From Moduliflexus sp964602655 (GTDB lineage Bacteria; Moduliflexota; Moduliflexia; Moduliflexales; Moduliflexaceae), in the NCBI GenBank assembly GCA_964602655.1, contig CAZRSF010000111.1, positions 1 through 12,226 on the forward strand: DNA of 12,226 bases, written 5' to 3'. Below, in pieces: positions 6,953 to 12,226 of the stretch (position 1 is the first letter of the stretch; the number at the start of each line of letters is the position of its first letter). The position numbers were made by a program, and so were the translations under genes. The notes beneath the pieces are model-generated. The model saw only the letters and a program-made list of their open reading frames with translations, was not told the origin of the DNA and ran no database searches.

Positions 6953-8857
6953 TCACGGCTGTTGAAGCGTCGGCAGCGGAATGTGACGGGGAGAATCGTG
7001 TGGAGAGATGGCAGGATCGGTCTTCTGCGGCGTGTATTCCGGGACGATTTCGAACAATAACTGCTTGATCTTCGACGCATCATACGTGTGACATGCAGCG
7101 ACTAACGGTTCGATTTTCTGTTCCAATTCGTTCCAATCATAGGTATCACCGCAGAGCACCATAATTTTTTTATGCCCAGTATGCACAATGCCTTCTCCAT
7201 GCGTAATCAATTCCTCATAGAGTTTTTCTCCAGGGCGCAATCCGGTATATTCGATTTTGATGTCGCACTCTGGTTCATAACCATATAATCGGATTAAGTC
7301 ATGGGCAAGATCGACAATTTTGATCGGATTTCCCATATCTAAAATAAAGATTTCCTGACCGTTTCCCATTGAACCAGCTTGTAAAATCAACTGCGCGGCT
7401 TCAGGAATCGTCATAAAAAATCGGGTAATTTCGGGATGTGTAATCGTGATTGGCCCACCCGCAACGATTTGTTGCTGAAAAATCGGCACGACTGAACCGG
7501 AACTTCCTAACACATTTCCAAAACGCACCACCATAAAGCGCGTCTGACATTCAGCCGGACAGATAGAGGTGACCAATTTTTCGGCAATGCGTTTCGTCGT
7601 TCCCATGACGTTGGTCGGTCGTACCGCTTTGTCGGTCGAAACCAGCACAAAACGATCAACACGAAACTCTTTGGCAAGCTCTATAAGATTCTTCGTGCCG
7701 ACGACATTATTCATGACCGCTTCCCAGGGATGCAATTCCTGCATCGGCACATGTTTATAGGCAGCAGTATGGAAAACGACTCGCGGAGCGTATTGCTGGA
7801 AAATTCGCCGCAGAGCGGATTGATTGCGAATATCAACAAGCACTCCGACACACTCAATGGTTCGAAACTCTTTTTTCGTGCGCAGTTCAATCTGAAACAG
7901 GTTGTATTCGCTGATATCTAACAACACAACTCGCGCCGGATGGAACTGGCAGACCTGCCGCACCAATTCGCTTCCAATCGAGCCGCCTGCGCCAGTAATC
8001 ATCACGCATTTCCCGGAGAGATATTCTGCAATATGCTCGCGTTCCAGCACGATTTCATCGCGCCGCAGCAAATCTTGCATGGAGACCTTCCGCACGACCT
8101 GGAGCGAAACATTTCCATGAATCAATTCCGCTAAGGATGGCAACGTGCGAAACGGTTTTCCGGTTTTTTCGCAGAATGCCGTAATCCGACGCATTTGTTC
8201 GCCGGTTGCCGACGGGATCGCAATCAAGATGTTATCGTAACTATCCTGAAATTCCTCCAATTGTTCGATTCTTCCCAGAATACCGATATTATGAAGCGTT
8301 TTGCCGATTTTTTGAGGATCATCGTCAAGAAACCCCACCACTTCGATATGGCGGGTTGAATGTTCATCCACTTCCCGCACCACTTTTTCTGCCGCGCTCC
8401 CTGCTCCGATAATCATCAGGCGCATCGGCTGATGGATTGGCGTCTTTGTGAGTTCTCGCCGCAAAATAAGACGCGAGGCGGTTCGCGCGCTTGCCAACAG
8501 CAAAAACGTCAAGATCATATCCAGCACAAACACGCCGCGCGAAAAGGTTTTTAAGTGTGTCAAAATCGCCGCGCTCATCAAAAACATGCCGGAACCCAGC
8601 AAGACCGCTTTAAGCAGATTGAGCAGATCATGAATCCCGATATATCGCCAGATGCGACGATAGACATGCAGGAAAAAAAAGACGGGAATTTTCGCGCCGA
8701 GCGCGACCGGAAGGAAGATGAAAAACATCTCTCTTTGGTTGAGTGGCAAGGAAAATTCGAACCGAAGACCATACGCCAACGTTAACGAAAGGCCAATCAA
8801 AACTGCGTCAATAAGGATTTTGAGATAGAATGTTCGATGACGAAAGACTCTAAGCAT
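6953..8857 (-). CDS. pglF: Membrane UDP-N-acetylglucosamine 4,6-dehydratase (PglF/WbpM/CapD family)
   Basis: This protein of 634 residues is predicted to oxidise and dehydrate UDP-GlcNAc to the UDP-4-keto-6-deoxy sugar, the first step towards bacillosamine-type sugars. Four membrane segments lie near 13-30, 43-63, 80-100 and 108-124. A first Rossmann-like domain starts at MIIGAGSAAEK (148-158). The catalytic short-chain dehydrogenase domain starts with the NAD(P)-binding stretch ITGAGGSIGSE (287-297). Further family motifs are HTAAYKHVPM (363-372), STDKAV (407-412) and RFGNVLGSSGSV (445-456). At the usual YxxxK position it has Met418 and Lys422 (MGTTK), the Met variant known from large membrane WbpM/PglF-type enzymes rather than the soluble Tyr type. 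The length matches that group. The start follows TGAGG with about 8 nt spacing. It lies downstream of the aminotransferase and is the last gene of the glycan block. Other UDP-sugar substrates remain possible. Confidence 0.9.
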   Translation of the reverse strand: MLRVFRHRTFYLKILIDAVLIGLSLTLAYGLRFEFSLPLNQREMFFIFLPVALGAKIPVFFFLHVYRRIWRYIGIHDLLNLLKAVLLGSGMFLMSAAILTHLKTFSRGVFVLDMILTFLLLASARTASRLILRRELTKTPIHQPMRLMIIGAGSAAEKVVREVDEHSTRHIEVVGFLDDDPQKIGKTLHNIGILGRIEQLEEFQDSYDNILIAIPSATGEQMRRITAFCEKTGKPFRTLPSLAELIHGNVSLQVVRKVSMQDLLRRDEIVLEREHIAEYLSGKCVMITGAGGSIGSELVRQVCQFHPARVVLLDISEYNLFQIELRTKKEFRTIECVGVLVDIRNQSALRRIFQQYAPRVVFHTAAYKHVPMQELHPWEAVMNNVVGTKNLIELAKEFRVDRFVLVSTDKAVRPTNVMGTTKRIAEKLVTSICPAECQTRFMVVRFGNVLGSSGSVVPIFQQQIVAGGPITITHPEITRFFMTIPEAAQLILQAGSMGNGQEIFILDMGNPIKIVDLAHDLIRLYGYEPECDIKIEYTGLRPGEKLYEELITHGEGIVHTGHKKIMVLCGDTYDWNELEQKIEPLVAACHTYDASKIKQLLFEIVPEYTPQKTDPAISPHDSPRHIPLPTLQQP

Positions 8858-8867
8858 GAAAAAAACC

Positions 8868-8930
8868 TCAGAAAAACGTCAAAGCGAGGAGCAAGAGTGT
8901 TCCTTTCACAAACATGCCCATGAGAATCAT
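8868..8930 (-). CDS. Possible 20-residue hydrophobic small protein
   Basis: This is a small frame from an ATG at 8930 to a TGA that overlaps the TGAGG ribosome-binding site of the dehydratase gene. It encodes 20 residues. After a short MILMGMFVKG start it is almost wholly hydrophobic (TLLLLALTFF), as in a single membrane segment. A GGA lies about 5 nt before the ATG. The same frame stays open upstream as far as a TAA at 8982-8984 and continues beyond it to an ATG at 9008, making a 46-codon frame with one internal stop. It may be a coupled leader peptide, the remnant of a small gene, or chance. There is no family match that I recognise. Confidence 0.22.
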   Translation of the reverse strand: MILMGMFVKGTLLLLALTFF

Positions 8931-9027
8931 GCCATTCCGCCCCCCCGTCGAAACAGCATATTCAGCGATGAAATCCCCAGATTACTCCAGGCTTTTTCGC
9001 GTTTTCATTTAACGATAAATTAGATTT

Positions 9028-10170
9028 TTACAACTGCTGCCGCACACATGAAATCACGCGCTCCTGATCTTCCTCTGTCAAACTTGAGCCAGAAGGGAGG
9101 CAGATGCCCGTTTCGAATAATTGCGCACTGATGTCGGTGTCAGACGCATGGGTATAATAACGACAATTTTTGAAGACTGGCTGAAGATGCATCGGTTTCC
9201 AGACCGGGCGCGCCTCGATATTTTCCGCTGCGAGCGCCTGAATCAAGTCATTGGCCGTAACGCCGCACCGCTGCGGGTTCACGGACATCACTGTCAGCCA
9301 GCGGTTCGCTCGTCCGAACGACGCTTCCGGCATGAATTCGATGCCATCCTGACTGGCAAACGCCTCAACGTATCGATCAAAAATACGCCGCCGCGCAGCG
9401 ACCCGATCTTCAAGGACACGCAATTGCCCGCGGCCGATAGCGGCCAGCACATTGCTTAAACGGTAATTGTAGCCGATCTCGCTATGCTGATAATGCGGCG
9501 CGGGGTCGCGCGCCTGCGTGGACCAGAAACGGCATTTTTCAATCGCCTCGACATTGTCGGAAATCAGCATCCCGCCGCCGGATGTGGTGATAATTTTATT
9601 GCCGTTAAATGAATAGACGCCGAACGCCCCAAATGTTCCGCTCTTTTTTTCGAAAAAAGTCGCGCCGAGCGATTCTGCCGCATCCTCAAGCACCGGAATG
9701 CCATATTTCCGGCATAATGCCAGCAGCGGCGTCATATTCGCGCTTTGACCATACAAATTGACAATAATAACCGCTTTCGGCAGTTTGCCGAGGCGTTCCG
9801 CATCAATCAATGCGCATTCCAACGCCGCAGGCGACATATTCCAGGATTCCGGCTCCGCATCAATAAAGACCGGCTCCGCGTCTTCGTACATGACCGGATT
9901 GATGCTGCCAATGAAGGTCAGCGATGAGCAAAAGACCGTGTCGCCGCGCGTCACGCCCCAATAGCGCAAGGCGAGATGAATCGCCGCCGTGCCGGAATTC
10001 AGGGCTAATGCGCCGCGAATGCCGACATATTCGGCAATCTCTTTTTCAAATGCATCTACATGCGGACCAAGCGGCGCGATCCAGTTGGTTGCGAACGCGT
10101 CCGCCACGAATTGCTGCTCAAATTCCCCGATATGCGGAGGGGAAAGATAAATACGTTTTAATGATTTCAT
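9028..10170 (-). CDS. pglE: PLP-dependent sugar aminotransferase (DegT/DnrJ/EryC1, PglE-like)
   Basis: This protein of 380 residues is predicted to transfer an amino group, normally from glutamate, to C4 of the UDP-4-keto-6-deoxy sugar made by the neighbouring dehydratase. It is a fold-type I PLP enzyme. LNSGTAAIH (57-65) binds the cofactor phosphate, Asp163 in LEDAAES contacts the pyridine nitrogen, and Lys192 in SFNGNKIITTSGGG is the Schiff-base lysine. The N-terminus IYLSPPHIGEFE with TNWIAPLGP (29-36) is typical of the PglE/LegC/PseC branch. The length is normal. The start at 10170 has AAGGA about 11-12 nt upstream, a long but tolerable spacing, and no nearer Met is available. The upstream neighbour is the AlbA_2 gene (46-bp gap) and the downstream neighbour is the dehydratase (170-bp gap). 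Confidence 0.9.
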   Translation of the reverse strand: MKSLKRIYLSPPHIGEFEQQFVADAFATNWIAPLGPHVDAFEKEIAEYVGIRGALALNSGTAAIHLALRYWGVTRGDTVFCSSLTFIGSINPVMYEDAEPVFIDAEPESWNMSPAALECALIDAERLGKLPKAVIIVNLYGQSANMTPLLALCRKYGIPVLEDAAESLGATFFEKKSGTFGAFGVYSFNGNKIITTSGGGMLISDNVEAIEKCRFWSTQARDPAPHYQHSEIGYNYRLSNVLAAIGRGQLRVLEDRVAARRRIFDRYVEAFASQDGIEFMPEASFGRANRWLTVMSVNPQRCGVTANDLIQALAAENIEARPVWKPMHLQPVFKNCRYYTHASDTDISAQLFETGICLPSGSSLTEEDQERVISCVRQQL

Positions 10171-10209
10171 AATAAATGAATTCCTTTACCAACAATACCA
10201 ATTGTGCTC

Positions 10210-10226
10210 AAATAGATTATCTATTT
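10210..10226. promoter_or_regulatory. AT-rich 17-bp perfect palindrome over the AlbA_2 gene stop codon
   Basis: AAATAGAT and ATCTATTT are perfect 8-bp arms around a single base. The palindrome covers the TAA stop of the AlbA_2 protein (10217-10219). A second small inverted repeat, ACAAT (10192-10196) and ATTGT (10201-10205), follows towards the aminotransferase start. The roughly 70-bp AT-rich stretch contrasts with the GC-richer genes around it. It could be an operator for the aminotransferase-dehydratase part of the operon, an mRNA processing stem, or a weak attenuator. No T-run follows it on the minus strand. Confidence 0.4.
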
Positions 10227-11389
10227 ATTTGTACCGCGCTATACGTCACAACAAATTCTTGCCGATCCGGCGTCAGCGCGAATTCGCAACGAATTCCGGC
10301 GTCGGCGCACGATCCGATCATGCGCAAAATGCCTTTTCCGCGCCGTTCCATGTACCCGTAACCGCTTAAAAACGACGCGATCATCTGGTTGCGCGTAAAC
10401 TGGCGATAGCGGATGCTGTCAAGTGTCATCGTATTCGGCAGGCCGCCTGGGGAGCGAATCTCCAACCGGTCGCGAAAGAGGAATACCCGGATCGCCGAGC
10501 CGCTGATGGCGTAATCCCGGTGACAGACTGCGTTCACCAGCCCTTCCCGCAGCGCTTCGATGGGATAGGCATACAAGACCTTCTGCCGCAATTCGCCTTC
10601 GAAAGAAGAGGTCTGCGGCATCGTCAATTTCAAAAACGCTAATGCGTCTTCGATGAGATTGTCTAACGAGCCAGTCAGTTCCTTCTCGCGAATGCAATCG
10701 GAAAGAAAATCATTTCCCTGATACGCCCCGCACAAAATCGTATAGGATGGAAAATACGTTTGCGGATGTTTGCCGAACAGCAGCAACCCGGCTAGCGTCG
10801 GATAGTGCGTTCCATCGAGTTCCACAAGAATCGAAAGATTCAGCAGTTCGCGAATGACCGCTTCTTCACTCTCTTCATTTAATAGGCTTTGTTGAAGTTC
10901 CGCGAAATACGCATTGATTTTTTTCACATCCAGGCTTTCGACTGACGCCTTCAGCACTGGCGTTTCATCGAATTGAAGCATATCTTTTTGTTGAAAGAGC
11001 CTCAGCAGTTCTTGCTGGGTCGGCACCTGTTTCGTCGAACCGACCCGGATATAATAGACGCCTCGATTCGTAGCATAGGCCGTTTCTCCGCGAGGAATCG
11101 TCACGGCAAGAATCAGTTTTTCCGCAATGCGAATCTTTTCGATCAATGGGATCATGGCAGGCCGGACATTATTGCGGCAGACATTAATCACGGCTTCTTC
11201 GAGATCAGGCCGCGTACACCCGACCGGCTCACCCGCGTCATTCACGCCTAACAGGATGACGCCGCCGTCAAAATTCGCGAACGCGACAATTTCTTCCGCC
11301 AGCGAATTCGGATGCACATCCTGCGTCTTGAATTCGACATGCGACGATTCGCCATTCCGAAGCATTTCGCGTAAAGTGTCGAGTGTCAT
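10217..11389 (-). CDS. AlbA_2 (Schlafen-type) DNA-binding / HATPase_c_4 protein, COG2865-like
   Basis: This protein of 390 residues belongs to the group often labelled 'ATP-binding protein' or 'RecG-like transcriptional regulator'. The N-terminal AlbA_2 domain (about 5-130) shows ESSHVEFK (14-21), the conserved AFANFDGGVILLGVNDAG (36-53) and YYIRVGS (112-118). The C-terminal HATPase_c_4 domain (about 275-365) shows REGLVNAVCHRDY (281-293) with its conserved Asn and His-Arg-Asp, then RSPGGLPN (312-319) and ERRGKGILRM (348-357). There is no helicase motor, so a RecG name would mislead. Members are generally thought to bind nucleic acid, but their biochemical role is largely unknown. It sits 13 bp after the acetyltransferase, whose stop forms TGAGG, a possible though distant ribosome-binding site. 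It sits 46 bp before the aminotransferase. Its place inside a sugar pathway suggests a local regulator or a passenger gene. The family is sure; the function is not. Confidence 0.88.
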   Translation of the reverse strand: MTLDTLREMLRNGESSHVEFKTQDVHPNSLAEEIVAFANFDGGVILLGVNDAGEPVGCTRPDLEEAVINVCRNNVRPAMIPLIEKIRIAEKLILAVTIPRGETAYATNRGVYYIRVGSTKQVPTQQELLRLFQQKDMLQFDETPVLKASVESLDVKKINAYFAELQQSLLNEESEEAVIRELLNLSILVELDGTHYPTLAGLLLFGKHPQTYFPSYTILCGAYQGNDFLSDCIREKELTGSLDNLIEDALAFLKLTMPQTSSFEGELRQKVLYAYPIEALREGLVNAVCHRDYAISGSAIRVFLFRDRLEIRSPGGLPNTMTLDSIRYRQFTRNQMIASFLSGYGYMERRGKGILRMIGSCADAGIRCEFALTPDRQEFVVTYSAVQINR

Positions 11390-11402
11390 GCTGTAAGAAA
11401 CC

Positions 11403-12044
11403 TCATGTCAAAATTTTTACAATCCGGGCAGGCGTGCCAAGCGCCGTGACGCCGTCAGGAATATCGCAGACCACCGTCGCGCCTGCGCCAATAACCACAT
11501 CCGAACCGATGCGCACATTGGGAATCACTGTCGCGCCCGCGCCAATCAATGTCCGTTCTCCAACAGTAATTCCGCCGCACAAGTGCGCCCCTGGCGCGAT
11601 GTGCGCAGCACGGCCAATCACGCAATCATGATCCACTGTAGCGCCGGTATTGAGAATCGCATGCTCGCCAATGCGCGTATCCGCATTCACCGCCACTCCC
11701 GCCATGACAACTGTCCCCGCGCCAATCGTCACGCCGCGAGAGATGGCTGCGCGGGGGTGAATCGCCAGTCCGAATGTCATCGAACGCGCTGAGAATTCCT
11801 GCGCAATCGCATGACGAATGCGATTATGTCCGATAGAAATGATTACAGGCAATGGCTGCTGCCATAACGCATCTTTCCCGCCAAGCACAGGATAGCCAAA
11901 GACCGTTGTTCCCCATAATGTAGAATTATCGTCCAGCAACCCATGAACACGGCCTTGCCCTGCCTGCTCGACAAGATCAAGAATCACTTTGGCATGGCCG
12001 CTTGCGCCAAATAAATAGAACAATGACTTCGAAGCATTATCCAT
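11403..12044 (-). CDS. pglD: UDP-4-amino-sugar N-acetyltransferase (PglD/NeuD family)
   Basis: This protein of 213 residues is predicted to acetylate the C4 amino group made by the aminotransferase, using acetyl-CoA, to give UDP-N,N'-diacetylbacillosamine. The N-terminal UDP-sugar-binding Rossmann-like domain begins FGASGHAKV (12-20). From about residue 95 a left-handed beta helix is visible as hexapeptide repeats (IGAGTVV, IGEHAIL, IGRAAHI, VGERTLI, IGSDVVI). His139 in NTGATVDHDC occupies the position of the general-base His of Campylobacter PglD and its NeuD relatives. The C-terminus GTPARIVK is typical of the family. The length matches the usual 195-215 residues. The gene overlaps the upstream sugar transferase by 8 bases, and AGGGA lies 7 nt before the ATG, so the two are probably translated together. 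Another acyl-CoA or a related amino sugar as substrate cannot be excluded. Confidence 0.9.
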   Translation of the reverse strand: MDNASKSLFYLFGASGHAKVILDLVEQAGQGRVHGLLDDNSTLWGTTVFGYPVLGGKDALWQQPLPVIISIGHNRIRHAIAQEFSARSMTFGLAIHPRAAISRGVTIGAGTVVMAGVAVNADTRIGEHAILNTGATVDHDCVIGRAAHIAPGAHLCGGITVGERTLIGAGATVIPNVRIGSDVVIGAGATVVCDIPDGVTALGTPARIVKILT

Positions 12045-12226
12045 GAATAGTTCCCTGAAATTCCTGCATCGTCGCCTCTCCCTGCTGCGAAATACCTTCT
12101 CGATGCAGAACTTTCCAGACCGTTAACGCCAGAATTTTCAAATCGAGCCAGCACGATTGATGATCCACATACCAGACATCCAGCGCGAATTTTTCTTCCC
12201 AGGAAATCGCGTTCCGCCCATTCACC
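12037..12226 (-). CDS. pglC: Undecaprenyl-phosphate sugar phosphotransferase, C-terminal part (PglC-like)
   Basis: This is the 3' end of a gene that runs off the right edge of the window, leaving about 62 residues. The visible part matches the end of the bacterial sugar transferase family (PF02397): a VNGRNAISWEEKF start, LDVWYVDHQS, a DLKIL stretch, VLHREGIS and a final TMQEF. The catalytic Asp-Glu dyad and the membrane anchor lie outside the window. The frame reads GTG at 12225, but this is an internal Val rather than a start, because family members continue well upstream of it. The family transfers a phospho-sugar from a UDP-sugar to undecaprenyl phosphate. Next to a PglD-E-F set the likely donor is UDP-diacetylbacillosamine. 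Whether it is the small PglC type or a longer type such as WbaP or PglB-fusion cannot be told here. Confidence 0.85.
   Translation of the reverse strand, partial: VNGRNAISWEEKFALDVWYVDHQSCWLDLKILALTVWKVLHREGISQQGEATMQEFQGTIHG

Noticed and set aside
8914..9012. Plus-strand 32-residue open frame between pglE and pglF
   Set aside because: It is the only plus-strand candidate in a window where every gene is on the minus strand. It has no clear ribosome-binding site and no recognisable features.
10217..11389. Annotation as ATP-dependent DNA helicase RecG
   Set aside because: No helicase motifs (Walker A GKT, DEAD/DEAH) are present. The similarity is to the AlbA_2 and HATPase_c_4 domains that databases sometimes label RecG-like.

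Overview
All eight complete genes, and the gene cut off at the right edge, lie on the minus strand, so transcription runs from right to left. The window has no tRNA, rRNA, transposase or phage gene. It divides into two functional blocks separated by a 150-bp gap (6803-6952) that holds a probable terminator.

Right block (about 6953-12226): a sugar-nucleotide and glycan-initiation operon. In transcription order it contains the C-terminal end of a PglC-type phosphoglycosyl transferase (cut by the window edge), a PglD-type acetyltransferase, an AlbA_2/HATPase_c_4 protein (COG2865-like, of unknown role here), a PglE-type PLP aminotransferase and a membrane-anchored PglF/WbpM-type 4,6-dehydratase. 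PglF, PglE and PglD together would convert UDP-GlcNAc to UDP-N,N'-diacetylbacillosamine or a close relative. PglC would then place the phospho-sugar on undecaprenyl phosphate to start a protein-linked glycan or surface polysaccharide. From memory, the order C-D-x-E-F matches the Campylobacter pgl locus, which also has an extra gene between D and E.

Left block (164-6802): four closely packed signalling genes. These are a REC-PAS-HisKA-HATPase-REC hybrid kinase, a REC-GGDEF diguanylate cyclase with an intact GGEEF active site and RxxD inhibitory site, a REC-HisKA-HATPase kinase, and a membrane-bound CHASE4-HAMP-HisKA-HATPase kinase. No DNA-binding response regulator is present, so the only visible output is cyclic di-GMP. 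Two of the receiver domains are recent duplicates, and two of the kinases share an unusual C-terminal helical tail. Three copies of a 29-bp inverted-repeat element (11-bp arms, 7-bp centre) lie in the gaps between or after the left-block genes. None was seen in the right block.

Organism: a bacterium of moderate GC content with many hybrid kinases and intergenic palindromic repeats. This style is seen in uncultured multicellular or filamentous lineages and in some Deltaproteobacteria- and Chloroflexi-like genomes. The sequence alone does not allow a taxon to be named.
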